Source: Burkholderiaceae bacterium (lineage in GTDB: Bacteria > Pseudomonadota > Gammaproteobacteria > Burkholderiales > Burkholderiaceae_C). From it: a DNA stretch of 64,000 bases. Positions 24,529 through 34,041 of the stretch are shown here, one piece after another. Location: assembly GCA_018780645.1 (NCBI GenBank), contig JADMJJ010000004.1:90411-154410 (forward strand), given 5' to 3'. Made by a program: the position numbers and the translations under genes. A model generated the notes under the pieces. The model was not told where the DNA came from. It was given only the letters and a program-made list of their open reading frames with translations, and did no database searches. How positions within the stretch are numbered: position 1 is the stretch's first letter; every line of letters begins with the position of its first letter.

Positions 24529-27209
24529 GCTGCATGCTCCACATTCAGGGCGCGATCGATGACCTCGCGCACATCGCTCGACAAATCCGCCTTGGCGGCC
24601 ACGCGGGCCAGGGCTTCGCGGGCGGCGCTGCGGTAAGGCTCGGCCAGCCTGGTCCAGCGGTCCATCACGCGGGCCAGACGGCCGGCGACCTGCGGGTTGA
24701 TGGCATCCAGCTCCAGCACGCGGTCGGCCCAGAACACATAGCCGGCGGCGTCCGTGCGGTGGAAGGCGGCCGGGTTGAACAGGCACAGCGAGAAGATCAG
24801 GCTGCGCGCGCGGTTCGGGTTCTTCAACGAGAAGTCCGGGTGCTGCATCAGCTGCTTGACGCGGGCAAAGACCTGGCCGTCGAGCTCGGGCGCACGGCCC
24901 TGCAGCGCGAACCATTTGTCTATCACCAGCGGCTCGTGCTTGAACAGCGCGTGGAAGCGTTCCAGCGCCGGCAGGGCCAGGCCGGCGCGGGCGAACACCA
25001 GGGCGGTCAGCGCGCCCATGCGCTCGGTCATATTGCCGGCGTCCTTGAAGCGTTGATAGGCGCGTCCGGGCCAGATGTCGTTGCCGGTCTGCACCGCGTC
25101 GAGCACCAGCATCTGCAGGGCCAGATTGGCCAGCGCTCGCCTGCCCGAGGAGACCGGGTCGGCCGAATAGCCGCCGCCGACCTGATTCGCCTCGAAGGCG
25201 GCCTGCCAGTCGTCGCGCAGCGCCTGGGCCAGCTGCAGCTGCATGGCGCCCACGGCGGCGTGGATGCGCTGCGGGTCTATCTCGTCGAGCTGCTCGGCGA
25301 TATAGCCCTCGCTGGGCAGGGTCAGTGCCAGCGCCTTGAAGGCGGAGTCGAGGTGCGTGCTGAGCAGCACGGCGCGCATGCCTTCGACGTAGGCGCCGTC
25401 AAGGGTCAGTTGTTCACCCGATCGCACTGCCGGCAGCAGGCGGTTCAGCGCCAGGCGCTGGCTGGCTTCCCAGCGGTTGAAGGCGTCACTGTCGTGCTTC
25501 AGAAGCACCAGCAGCTCGGCGTCGGTCAGGCCATCGTCCAGCACCACCGGGGCCGAGAACTGGCGCAGCAGCGAGGCGACAGGCGCTTCGTCGAGACCGA
25601 CGAAGGTGAAGCTCTGCTCGGCCCTGTCCAGCACCAGCACGCGTTCGGTGCCCACGGCGGATTCTTCACCCTGCAGCTGCAAGGGCAGGGTGGCGCCGGC
25701 ATGGCTCAGCAGGCCCATGCGGATCGGAATCACCTGGGACAGCTTGTCGTCCTGGCCAGGTGTCGGCGGATTGGCCTGGGCCAGATCCAGGGTCCAGGTC
25801 TTTGCGTCGGCGTCGAAGCGGCCACGGGCCTGCACGCGCGGCGTGCCGGCCTGCGAGTACCAGCGCTTGAAGGCGTCCAGGCGGGTGGAGAGCTCGCTGC
25901 CCGGGTTGGCATCGGCGATCGCTGCGGCGAAGTCGTCGCAGGTCACCGCCTGGCCGTCATGGCGCTCGAAGTACAGCGTCATGCCCTTCTCGAAGCCCTC
26001 GCGGCCGACCAGGGTCTGGTACATGCGCACCACTTCCGAGCCCTTTTCGTAAATCGTCGGGGTGTAGAAGTTGTTGATCTCGACATAGCTGTCGGGGCGC
26101 ACCGGATGGGCCATCGCGCCCGAGTCCTCGGGGAACTGCATGGCGCGCAGATTGCGCACGTCCTCGATGCGCTTGACTGCGCGAGCCGAGGGCGCGGCGG
26201 CCATGTCCATGCTGAATTCCTGATCGCGGAACACGGTCAGGCCTTCCTTCAGGCTTAGCTGGAACCAGTCGCGGCAGGTCACGCGGTTGCCGGTCCAGTT
26301 GTGGAAGTACTCGTGCGCGACGACGGCTTCGATGCGGTTGAAGTCGGCATCGGTGGCGGTGGCAGGCGAAACCAGCAGGGCCGAGGTGTTGAAGATGTTC
26401 AGCCCCTTGTTCTCCATCGCGCCCATATTGAAGTCGGACACGCCGACGATCATGAAGCGTTCCAGGTCCAGCGGCAGCTTGAAGCGAGCCTCGTCCCAGG
26501 CGATGGAGGCAATCAGCGAGTTCATCGCATGCTCGGTCTTCTCCAGGTCGCCGCGTCGCACATAGACCTGTAGCAGATGGTCCTTGCCCGAGCGGGTGGT
26601 GATGCGCTGCTCGCGCGCCACCAGGTCGCCGGCCACCAGCGCGAACAGATAGCTGGGCTTGGGAAAGGGGTCGTGCCACTTGGCGAAGTGGCGACCGTTG
26701 TCCAGCGTGCCCTGCTCCAGCAGATTGCCGTTGGACAGCAGCACCGGGTATTTGGCCTTGTCGGCCCGCAGCAGCACGGTGTAGACGGCCATCACATCCG
26801 GGCGGTCCAGGAAGTAGGTGATGCGGCGAAAGCCCTCGGCCTCGCACTGGGTGAAGAAGCCGCCGCCGGAGGTGTAGAGGCCGCTCAGCGCGGTGTTCTT
26901 CTCGGGCGCGCAGGTGTTGCGTATCTCCAGCGCAAAGTCGGCGTCGGGGGCGTTGTCTATCACCAGCTCGTCGCCCTCCTGCCGGAACGACACGCTCTCG
27001 CCGTTGATCAGCACGCGCAGCAGGGTCAGCTCCTCGCCATGCAGGCGCAGCGGCCCGTGGGCGACCGCGCTGTTGCGCTCGATCTGCATCTTGCTGGTGA
27101 CCAGGGTCTTGGCCGGGTCCAGGTCGAACGTCAGGTCAACGGTGCGGATCCAGTACACGGGCGCGCAATAGTCTTCGCGGTGGATCAGGGGGGCAGTGCC
27201 TTCACGCAT
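24525..27209 (-). CDS. pepN: Aminopeptidase N
   Basis: An 894-residue M1-family zinc aminopeptidase, close to the usual gammaproteobacterial PepN length (about 870). The exopeptidase motif [12 protein letters not shown] and the zinc site [11 protein letters not shown] (His299, Glu300, His303), with the third ligand Glu in [14 protein letters not shown], are intact. The C-terminal alpha-helical PepN domain is present. It releases N-terminal amino acids from peptides in the cytoplasm. It starts about 20 bases after one end of a REP-like element and is coupled to fbp downstream. Confidence 0.97.
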   Translation of the reverse strand: MREGTAPLIHREDYCAPVYWIRTVDLTFDLDPAKTLVTSKMQIERNSAVAHGPLRLHGEELTLLRVLINGESVSFRQEGDELVIDNAPDADFALEIRNTCAPEKNTALSGLYTSGGGFFTQCEAEGFRRITYFLDRPDVMAVYTVLLRADKAKYPVLLSNGNLLEQGTLDNGRHFAKWHDPFPKPSYLFALVAGDLVAREQRITTRSGKDHLLQVYVRRGDLEKTEHAMNSLIASIAWDEARFKLPLDLERFMIVGVSDFNMGAMENKGLNIFNTSALLVSPATATDADFNRIEAVVAHEYFHNWTGNRVTCRDWFQLSLKEGLTVFRDQEFSMDMAAAPSARAVKRIEDVRNLRAMQFPEDSGAMAHPVRPDSYVEINNFYTPTIYEKGSEVVRMYQTLVGREGFEKGMTLYFERHDGQAVTCDDFAAAIADANPGSELSTRLDAFKRWYSQAGTPRVQARGRFDADAKTWTLDLAQANPPTPGQDDKLSQVIPIRMGLLSHAGATLPLQLQGEESAVGTERVLVLDRAEQSFTFVGLDEAPVASLLRQFSAPVVLDDGLTDAELLVLLKHDSDAFNRWEASQRLALNRLLPAVRSGEQLTLDGAYVEGMRAVLLSTHLDSAFKALALTLPSEGYIAEQLDEIDPQRIHAAVGAMQLQLAQALRDDWQAAFEANQVGGGYSADPVSSGRRALANLALQMLVLDAVQTGNDIWPGRAYQRFKDAGNMTERMGALTALVFARAGLALPALERFHALFKHEPLVIDKWFALQGRAPELDGQVFARVKQLMQHPDFSLKNPNRARSLIFSLCLFNPAAFHRTDAAGYVFWADRVLELDAINPQVAGRLARVMDRWTRLAEPYRSAAREALARVAAKADLSSDVREVIDRALNVEHAA

Positions 27210-27227
27210 GACGGGCTCTCTTGTGTT

Positions 27228-27290
27228 CGTAGCCCGGATGCAATCCGGGACTGTCGGGTCGGGTGGTTCCCGGATTTCATCCGGGCTACG
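27228..27290. repeat. REP-like palindromic repeat, copy 1
   Basis: Two arms face each other: GTAGCCCGGATGCAATCCGGG (27229-27249) and its imperfect complement ending ATCCGGGCTAC (27269-27289), separated by 19 bases. It lies between prfB and pepN, which are both on the minus strand. The same arms recur at four other sites in the window. Confidence 0.9.
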
Positions 27291-27302
27291 CGGATCTCAG
27301 GC

Positions 27303-28407
27303 TTAAACGCCCTGCTGCAGGCTGGCGGTGATGAAGGGGTCGAGATCGCCGTCCAGCACCTTTTGCGTCGCCGAGGTTTCGTAGTTGGTGCGCAGGTCCT
27401 TGATGCGGCTCTGGTCCAGCACATAGCTGCGGATCTGGTGGCCCCAGCCGACGTCGGTCTTGGTGTCTTCCAGCTTCTGCTGCTCTTCCATGCGCTTGCG
27501 CATCTCGAAGTCATAGAGGCGGGAGCGCAGGCGCTTCCAGGCCACGTCGCGATTGCCGTGCTGGCTGCGGCCGTCCTGGCATTGCACGACGATGCCGGTC
27601 GGGATGTGCGTGAGGCGCACCGCCGAGTCGGTCTTGTTGATGTGCTGGCCGCCGGCGCCCGAGGCGCGGAAGGTGTCGGTGCGCACATCGGCCGGGTTGA
27701 TGTCGATCTCGATCGAGTCGTCGACTTCCGGGTAGACGAACAGCGAGGCAAAGCTGGTGTGGCGGCCGCCGGAGCTGTCGAACGGGCTCTTGCGCACCAG
27801 GCGGTGCACGCCGGTCTCGGTGCGCAGCAGGCCGAAGGCATATTCGCCCTCGACCTTGATCGTGGCGCTCTTGATGCCGGCCACGTCGCCGTCGGTCTGG
27901 TCTTCCAGGGTCGCCTTGAAGCCCTTGCGCTCGCAGTACTTCAGGTACTGACGCAAGAGCATGCCGGCCCAGTCGCAGGCCTCGGTGCCGCCGGCGCCGG
28001 CCTGGATGTCGATGAAGCAGTTGCTGGGATCGGCCGGGTTGTTGAACATGCGCCGGAACTCCAGCTGCTCGACGATGCCGTTCAGCGTGGCCACCTCGGC
28101 CTCGATCGCCGCCAGGCCGTCCATATCGTCATCGGCCTTGCTCATCTCGAACAACTCGAGGTTGTCGCTGAGATTGCTTTCCAGATGGTTGATGGTCTCG
28201 ACGACGTTTTCCAGCGTCTTCTTTTCCTTGCCCAGCTCCTGGGCCCGCTTGGGTTCGTTCCAGACGGTGGGGTTTTCGAGGGCGGCGTTGACTTCGTTCA
28301 GGCGCAGTGCTTTGCGGTCGTAGTCAAAGATACCCCCTTAGCGCGGCGGTCCGCGCTGTCAGGTCGGTCAGGGTGCTGCCGATGGTGTTGATGCGTTCGA
28401 TGTCCAT
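27303..28407 (-). CDS. prfB: Peptide chain release factor 2, with programmed +1 frameshift
   Basis: RF2 recognises UGA and UAA stop codons. A 27-codon first frame ([20 protein letters not shown]...GYL) starts at 28407 and meets TGA at 28326-28324. The site AGGGGGTATCTTTGAC is the classical autoregulatory signal: an internal SD, CTT slippery codon and TGA. After the +1 shift the frame continues [11 protein letters not shown] and runs 340 residues, giving 367 in total (E. coli 365). The RF2 anticodon-mimic motif SPF is in [10 protein letters not shown] and the catalytic GGQ is in [15 protein letters not shown] reading-frame gene finder will miss the first part or call a truncated protein. Confidence 0.97.
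28315..28340 (-). promoter_or_regulatory. prfB programmed +1 frameshift signal
   Basis: On the minus strand the order is AGGGGG, TAT, CTT, TGA, C. The SD-like AGGGGG three bases before CTT pulls the ribosome into the +1 frame when RF2 is scarce and UGA is decoded slowly. All elements of the known E. coli mechanism are present. Confidence 0.95.
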
Positions 28408-28634
28408 GATGTTCTTTGGTTGGGGCCGCGGTCGTGAGTGACCACCGCCGATCCTGCAAGCCCGCCATTTTCTCATGGACGGCCCGGCCGCGGGCCAAGC
28501 GCCAGCCTCGGCCCTACGCATCCATCGATGCGAGGGTTATCGATAGTGGGGCCGGCCCAGGGAGGAGGCGGTTTGTCAGAATACTGTAAGCGCTCTGGAA
28601 ACACAGTGCGGTCAGCGCACCAAAGGCACTCCAG

Positions 28635-28931
28635 ATGCTACTGCTGACCTCCTCCCTGAAACTGATCGCCGAGATCGCCTTGCTGGCCATGGTCGGGCAA
28701 TGGCTGCTGGGCTTGCTGGCCGGTCAGAAGCGCGAGGGCAACTTCTTCTACAAGCTGCTGCAGGTGCTGACCCAGCCTTTCGTGAAGCTGACCCGCCTGA
28801 TCAGCCCGCGCGTCGTGCTCGACCGCCATATCCCGCTGGCCGCGTTTCTGCTGATGCTGAGCCTGTGGCTGGTGGTGACGGTGGTCAAGATCAGTGTCTG
28901 TCTGCAACTGGGAGTGGCGCAATGTCGCTGA
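28635..28931 (+). CDS. Small membrane protein, possibly YggT-like
   Basis: A 98-residue protein with two predicted helices, near residues 5-30 and 65-90. The sequence TQPFVKLTRLISPRVVLDRH between them resembles the YggT family pattern of a P-x-x-R-x-x-P turn followed by a hydrophobic helix, but the similarity is weak. The ATG at 28635 follows GGCACTCCAG without a strong SD. Its 3' end overlaps the next gene by 10 bases, so the two are cotranscribed. No function can be assigned. Confidence 0.65.
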   Translation: MLLLTSSLKLIAEIALLAMVGQWLLGLLAGQKREGNFFYKLLQVLTQPFVKLTRLISPRVVLDRHIPLAAFLLMLSLWLVVTVVKISVCLQLGVAQCR

Positions 28932-29503
28932 CACAGCCTTCCATCTGGCACTACCGTCTGCTCAAGCTGCGCGCCATCGCCGCCCTGGTGTTCGGGCAGC
29001 GTCTGCGCGCCGAGCAGATCTACGACGAGATACTGGCCCAGTGGCCGACGGATGGCTACGCGCTGGCCAGCCGTGCCCATCTGCGCTCGCAGCGCGAGGC
29101 GCGGACCGAGGCCATCGCCGATCTGCAGGCGCTGGTTGCCGCGGCGCCGCAGCGCAGTGCCGGCGACTGGTTCAATCTGGCCTTCCTGTTGGAAGCCGAG
29201 TCGCGGCTGGACGAGGCCGAAGCGGCCTTCCGCCGCGCGCTGGCCCTGGACGCCAAGCTCGACCGCGCCTGGTATGGCCTGGGCCTGTGCCTGATACGTC
29301 TGCAACGCTTTGAAGACGCCATCGCGGCGCTTAAGCGCAGCACCGAACTGCAACCCATGAGTCCCTACGGCTGGTACCAGCTGGCCCGGGTGCACATGGA
29401 CCGTCAAGAACCCGACGAGACGCGGCGCATCATCGCCCACCTCAAGGGTTTCGAGCCCAAGGTCGCCGCTCAGCTTGAGCGTGAGACCGGACTGCTCGCG
29501 TAG
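28922..29503 (+). CDS. Tetratricopeptide-repeat protein
   Basis: A 193-residue soluble protein composed mainly of TPR units. Clear repeats read WFNLAFLLEAESRLDEAEAAFRRALALD, then AWYGLGLCLIRLQRFEDAIAALKRSTELQ, then GWYQLARVHMDRQEPDETRRI. The first 45 residues also contain a degenerate unit. It is a protein-protein interaction scaffold with no catalytic motif. The ATG at 28922 overlaps the preceding membrane-protein gene by 10 bases, which suggests the two act together, perhaps with the membrane protein as anchor. Confidence 0.85.
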   Translation: MSLTQPSIWHYRLLKLRAIAALVFGQRLRAEQIYDEILAQWPTDGYALASRAHLRSQREARTEAIADLQALVAAAPQRSAGDWFNLAFLLEAESRLDEAEAAFRRALALDAKLDRAWYGLGLCLIRLQRFEDAIAALKRSTELQPMSPYGWYQLARVHMDRQEPDETRRIIAHLKGFEPKVAAQLERETGLLA

Positions 29504-29609
29504 AGAGAGCGACGCTCCCACGCAGTCTGCGCGCAATTGGCGCAGGGGTTCGTCATCGGTGCCCGGCGCTCGGACCCAAGCCGGCTTCATTACAAAGGAG
29601 ACGACAGCG

Positions 29610-29867
29610 ATGCAGTTGACCGAAAGACACCACCAGTACTGGCAGAAGAACCTGCGACTCACAGGCGTTCTGCTGGCGATCTGGTTCGTGGTGACCTTCG
29701 TCGTGAGCTTTTACGCCCGCGAACTGAACTTCACCTTTTTTGGCTGGCCGTTCAGCTTCTGGGTTGCATCCCAGGGCGCGCTGATCGTCTATTGCCTGAT
29801 CATCTGGTACTACGCGAGGACGATGAATCGCCTGGACCAGGAACACGGCGTGGCCGAGGGGGAATGA
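29610..29867 (+). CDS. DUF4212 small subunit of a sodium:solute symporter
   Basis: An 85-residue protein with two transmembrane helices, near residues 18-38 and 52-70. The N-terminal motif HHQYWQKNLRLTGVLLAIWF and the central FFGWPFSFWVASQGAL are characteristic of DUF4212. This small protein precedes VC_2705-type symporters. The ATG at 29610 has an AAAGGAG site. It ends one base before the symporter gene. By analogy it should be a helper subunit for uptake, but its role is not proven. Confidence 0.9.
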   Translation: MQLTERHHQYWQKNLRLTGVLLAIWFVVTFVVSFYARELNFTFFGWPFSFWVASQGALIVYCLIIWYYARTMNRLDQEHGVAEGE

Positions 29868-29868
29868 C

Positions 29869-31992
29869 ATGGCAGGCGCAACTCCAACCAGCGGCGGCGT
29901 GATCAGCACGGCCGCCAACTCCGCGTTCAAGAAGCAACTCAACAAGGTCTACACCTGGTACACGGGCGGCTTTCTGGCCTTCATCGTGGTGCTGGGGATA
30001 CTGGAGCAGATGGGACTGCCGCGGCAGTACATCGGCTTCATCTTCCTGATCGCCACCGTGTTGCTGTACGCCGGCATCGGCGTTATGAGCCGCACCTCGG
30101 ATGCCAGCGAGTACTACGTGGCCGGCCGCCGTGTGCCGGCGATGTACAACGGCATGGCCACCGGCGCGGACTGGATGTCGGCCGCGTCCTTCATTGGCAT
30201 GGCAGGTACCCTGTACCTGACCGGCTACGGCGGCCTGGCCTTCATCATGGGCTGGACCGGCGGCTACTGCCTGGTGGCGCTGTTCCTGGCACCCTATCTG
30301 CGCAAGTTCGGCCAGTTCACGATTCCCGACTTCCTCGGTGCGCGCTATGAGGGCAATCTGCCGCGCATCCTGGGGGTGATCGCCGCCATCCTCTGCTCCT
30401 TCACCTATGTGGTGGCGCAGATCTATGGTGTGGGCCTGATCACCGCGCGCCTGTCCGGCCTGGCCTTCGAGGTCGGGGTGTTCGTCGGTCTGTTTGGTAT
30501 TCTGGTCTGCTCCTTCCTGGGTGGCATGCGCGCGGTGACCTGGACCCAGGTGGCCCAGTACATCATCCTGATCGTCGCCTATATGGTGCCGGTGGTGTGG
30601 CTGTCGGTGAAGCAGACCAGCGTCCCGGTGCCCCAGGCCATCTACGGCTATCAGCTGGAGAAGGTCACCGAGGCCGAGAAGCGCTTGAAGGCAGACCCTA
30701 AGGAACTGGAGGTGATCGCCGCCTTCAAAGCCGTGGCCGTCGGCTTCGAGAACAAGCTGAAGGACGTGCCCGCGGCGCTGGCCGCCGACAAGGCTGCAGC
30801 CGAAGCCAAGGTCGCGGAGCTGACGGCCGCCAACGCGCCGGCGGCCGATCTGGAGGCCGCCAAGAAGGCACTGGCGGCGCTGCCAGCGGACGAGGCTGCT
30901 GCCAAGATGGCCTGGGCGGCCGGCAAGGCAGCCAACGAGGCCCGTGCCAAACCGCTGGCCGGCATGGCGCCCCATGCCCAGCAGTTTGCCGGCGATCCGA
31001 ACGGCGACGAGAAGGCCAAGAAGACCTACGACGAATCGCGTCGCAACTTCCTCGCCCTGGTGTTCTGCCTGATGGTGGGTACGGCCGCGCTGCCGCACAT
31101 CCTGATGCGCTACTACACCACGCCCTCGGTCAAGGAGGCGCGCGAGTCGGTGACCTGGAGCCTGTTCTTCATCTTCCTGCTTTACTTCACGGCGCCGGCC
31201 CTGGCTGTGTTGGTCAAGTTCGAGATGTTCAACTTCGTGGTCGGCGTGCCATTCAATCAGTTGCCGGAGTGGATATCTGCCTGGAACAAGGTCGACCCAA
31301 CCCTGCTGTCCGTGATTGACATCAACAAGGATGGCATCCTGCAGCTCGGCGAGATCAAGATCGGCGGCGACATCATCGTGCTGGCCACCCCGGCCATCGG
31401 TGGGTTGCCCTATGTGATCTCGGGCATGGTGGCGGCCGGTGGTCTGGCCGCGGCGCTGTCCACCGCGGACGGCCTGCTGCTGACCATCGCCAATGCGCTG
31501 TCGCATGACGTGTATTACAAGATGATCGACCCTAACGCCTCGACCGCACGCCGCGTCACCATCTCCAAGGTGCTGCTGCTGGTGGTGGCTCTGGCGGCTG
31601 CCTATGTGGCCTCGCAGAAGCCGGCCGACATCCTGTTCCTCGTCTCCGCCGCGTTCTCGTTTGCGGCCGCTGCCTTCTTCCCGGCCCTGGTGCTGGGGGT
31701 GTTCTGGAAGCGGGCCAATAAATGGGGCGCCTCGCTGGGCATTGCCTCGGGTCTGGGCATTACCTTCTACTATATGGTGACGACCCAGCCCTGGCTGCGC
31801 GGCGTGTTCGGCGTGACCTCGCCGATCGAGCTGTGGTGGGGCATTCTGCCGATCTCGGCCGGCCTGTTCGGCGTGCCGCTGGGCTTTGCGGTGATCATCA
31901 TCGTCAGCCTGCTCACCCCGGCGCCGAGCAAGGACACCCAGGAGTTGGTGGAGCATGTCCGCTACCCCGACCTGAACCTCGGCAAGGCCTGA
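29869..31992 (+). CDS. Sodium:solute symporter (SSS family, VC_2705/ActP-like)
   Basis: A 707-residue transporter of the SSS family, probably for acetate or another small carboxylate. Family sequences include DASEYYVAGRRVPAMYNGMA near residue 85 and GGLAAALSTADGLLLTIANA near residue 525. It is longer than ActP (about 550) because of an Ala/Lys/Glu-rich insertion, residues ~265-390, between two membrane segments. A later loop carries an EF-hand-like sequence (DINKDGILQLGE, residues 484-495). It pairs with DUF4212 upstream and a CBS/DUF294 protein downstream. A terminator follows 46 bases after the stop. The substrate is inferred from family only. Confidence 0.9.
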   Translation: MAGATPTSGGVISTAANSAFKKQLNKVYTWYTGGFLAFIVVLGILEQMGLPRQYIGFIFLIATVLLYAGIGVMSRTSDASEYYVAGRRVPAMYNGMATGADWMSAASFIGMAGTLYLTGYGGLAFIMGWTGGYCLVALFLAPYLRKFGQFTIPDFLGARYEGNLPRILGVIAAILCSFTYVVAQIYGVGLITARLSGLAFEVGVFVGLFGILVCSFLGGMRAVTWTQVAQYIILIVAYMVPVVWLSVKQTSVPVPQAIYGYQLEKVTEAEKRLKADPKELEVIAAFKAVAVGFENKLKDVPAALAADKAAAEAKVAELTAANAPAADLEAAKKALAALPADEAAAKMAWAAGKAANEARAKPLAGMAPHAQQFAGDPNGDEKAKKTYDESRRNFLALVFCLMVGTAALPHILMRYYTTPSVKEARESVTWSLFFIFLLYFTAPALAVLVKFEMFNFVVGVPFNQLPEWISAWNKVDPTLLSVIDINKDGILQLGEIKIGGDIIVLATPAIGGLPYVISGMVAAGGLAAALSTADGLLLTIANALSHDVYYKMIDPNASTARRVTISKVLLLVVALAAAYVASQKPADILFLVSAAFSFAAAAFFPALVLGVFWKRANKWGASLGIASGLGITFYYMVTTQPWLRGVFGVTSPIELWWGILPISAGLFGVPLGFAVIIIVSLLTPAPSKDTQELVEHVRYPDLNLGKA

Positions 31993-32038
31993 GCGCCCGA
32001 ACGCTTGATGACGCCGGCACGTGGCCGGCGACCTCCCA

Positions 32039-32064
32039 AACCCCGCAGCGATGCGGGGTTTTTT
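32039..32064 (+). terminator. Rho-independent terminator after the symporter gene
   Basis: A perfect 7-bp stem CCCCGCA/TGCGGGG with a GCGA loop is followed by TTTTTTC, and AA precedes the stem to pair with the first T. It lies between the symporter and the CBS/DUF294 gene. Confidence 0.92.
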
Positions 32065-32133
32065 CTTGTTGCGCATCAACTTGCCCGTCTGCCAAGGGGC
32101 TAAGCTCTTGCGCAGTCGAACCCAGGAGCTTCG

Positions 32134-34041
32134 ATGAAGCCTGCTGCCACCACCGTCCCTGGCACGCCGTCGCGCAGCCTGCTGGCCCAGCTACGCGCAG
32201 AGCTGATGCGCCAGCCGCCGTTCTCGCTGATGGGTGCGGACGATGTGGGCGCCTTCCTGTCTGCCTCAACCCAGGCCTATTTCGCGCCCGGGGAGGTCGT
32301 GCTGAGCCCTCAGCAGGGCGTGGTGCAGCAGCTGCACTATCTGCGCCAGGGCCATGTCAGCGGCCGTCACGGCCTGGCCGAGACGGCTGGCGGCTTCCAG
32401 TTCGATGTGGGCGATATGTTCCCGGTCGGGGCGCTGCTGGGCGGGCGTGCGGTGACCGCGACCTACACCGCCTCGGAGGACGTGTTCTGCCTGCTCGTGC
32501 CGCTGCCCACCGTGCAGACCCTGGCAGGCCGCAGCCCGGCCTTTGCCGACCATCTGAACCGCCGTGTGGCTCAGCTGCTGGAGCTGTCGCGCCGCGCGCT
32601 GCAATCCGCCTATGCCTCGCAGTCGCTGGCCGAGCAGTCGATGGAGACCTCGCTGGGCGTGCTGGCGCGCAAGCAGCCCCTGGCCGTGCCGCCGCTGACG
32701 CCACTGAGCGAGGCGCTGGCGCTGATGCATGAACGCCGGGTGGGCTCGGTGCTGGTGGTCGACGATGTGCAGCGGCCGCTGGGCATACTGACCCGCCACG
32801 ACCTGCTGAGCCGCGTCTTGCTGCCGCGCTTGAACCTGGGCGCGACCATCGCCGAGGTGATGACGGCGCCTGTGCATTGCCTGGACGTCGCCGCCACCGC
32901 CCAGGACGCGATGCTGCTGATGTCGCGCCATGGCCTGCGCCATGTGCCCGTGGTCGAACAGGGGCGCCTGGTCAACATCGTGTCCGAGCGGGACCTGTTC
33001 GCGATGCAGCGCCTGTCGCTGAAGCAGGTCAGCGGCGCCATACGCTCGGCGGCCGATGTGCCGGCACTGCGCGCCGTGGCGTTGGACATCCGGCGCTTTG
33101 CGCGCCATCTGCTGGGCCAGGGCGTGGCCGCCCGCCAGCTCAGCGAGTTGATCAGCCATCTCAATGACCTGGTGGCGCAGCGCGCGCTGGACCTCGTGGC
33201 GCCAGGCCACGCGGTCGATCTGGGCCGGGCCTGCTGGCTGGCCTTCGGCTCGGAGGGGCGCACCGAGCAGACCATCGCCACCGACCAGGACAACGGCCTG
33301 ATCTTCGACAGCGATGCGCCAGAGCGCGATCGCCCGCAGTGGCTCGCCTTCGGGCGCGAGGTCAACGAGGTGCTGGACGCCTGTGGCTATCCGCTGTGCA
33401 AGGGCGGCATCATGGCCGGCGAGCCGGCCTGCTGCCTGAGCGTTGCCGAGTGGTGCACCCGCTTCAACGAATGGCTGGAGCATGGCGCGCCGGAGGATTT
33501 GCTCAGCGCCAGCATCTTCTTCGATCTGCGACCGCTGGCCGGCAACACCGCGCTGGCCGAGCCGCTGCAGCAACTGGTGCGGACCCATGCGCCGCGCCTG
33601 CCCCGCTTCATGAAGCAGATGGCCGACAACGCGCTGCGCCAGCGCGCGCCGCTGAGCTGGCTGGGCGGCATCGAGACGGCGGCGGATGACGGGCACGAAT
33701 GGCTGGACCTGAAGCTGCAGGGCACCGCCCTGTTCGTCGACGTGGCGCGGCTGTATGCGCTGGCCCACGGCGTGGCCCAGGTCGGCACCCGGGCGCGGCT
33801 GGAGGCCATGGGCCGGGCGCTGCAGGTGCCTGCGCACGAGCATGAAGCCTGGGTGGCCGCGTTCGAGTTCCTGCAGTGGCTGCGCCTGCGGGTGCAGATG
33901 GATGCTGCCGGCGAGGATGCCGAGCAGCCCAACCGGCTGGACCTGGCCACGCTCAATGACATCGACCGGCGCATGCTCAAGGAGAGCCTGCGGGTCGCGC
34001 GGCGCCTGCAGCAACGCCTTGAGCTGGACTATCAGCGATGA
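32134..34041 (+). CDS. cNMP-binding/CBS/DUF294 nucleotidyltransferase-like signalling protein
   Basis: A 635-residue cytoplasmic protein with four parts. A cyclic-nucleotide-binding-type barrel occupies ~15-145 (APGEVVLSPQQGVVQQLHYL). A CBS pair occupies ~175-300 (HERRVGSVLVVDDVQRPLGI and RHGLRHVPVVEQGRLVNIV). A DUF294 nucleotidyltransferase-like domain occupies ~315-460 with the motif GSEGRTEQTIATDQDNGLIF, and a DUF294 C-terminal domain completes it. The G-S-x-G-R...D-x-D pattern is like GlnD uridylyltransferase. Such proteins commonly neighbour acetate-type symporters, so a role in controlling uptake is plausible but unproven. It overlaps the exonuclease gene by 4 bases. Confidence 0.88.
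   Translation: MKPAATTVPGTPSRSLLAQLRAELMRQPPFSLMGADDVGAFLSASTQAYFAPGEVVLSPQQGVVQQLHYLRQGHVSGRHGLAETAGGFQFDVGDMFPVGALLGGRAVTATYTASEDVFCLLVPLPTVQTLAGRSPAFADHLNRRVAQLLELSRRALQSAYASQSLAEQSMETSLGVLARKQPLAVPPLTPLSEALALMHERRVGSVLVVDDVQRPLGILTRHDLLSRVLLPRLNLGATIAEVMTAPVHCLDVAATAQDAMLLMSRHGLRHVPVVEQGRLVNIVSERDLFAMQRLSLKQVSGAIRSAADVPALRAVALDIRRFARHLLGQGVAARQLSELISHLNDLVAQRALDLVAPGHAVDLGRACWLAFGSEGRTEQTIATDQDNGLIFDSDAPERDRPQWLAFGREVNEVLDACGYPLCKGGIMAGEPACCLSVAEWCTRFNEWLEHGAPEDLLSASIFFDLRPLAGNTALAEPLQQLVRTHAPRLPRFMKQMADNALRQRAPLSWLGGIETAADDGHEWLDLKLQGTALFVDVARLYALAHGVAQVGTRARLEAMGRALQVPAHEHEAWVAAFEFLQWLRLRVQMDAAGEDAEQPNRLDLATLNDIDRRMLKESLRVARRLQQRLELDYQR

Noticed and set aside
29800..32079. A 759-codon frame opposite the symporter
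   Set aside because: Antisense shadow with His/Gln/Arg-rich sequence; the + strand encodes a clear SSS transporter and DUF4212 gene with good ribosome-binding sites.
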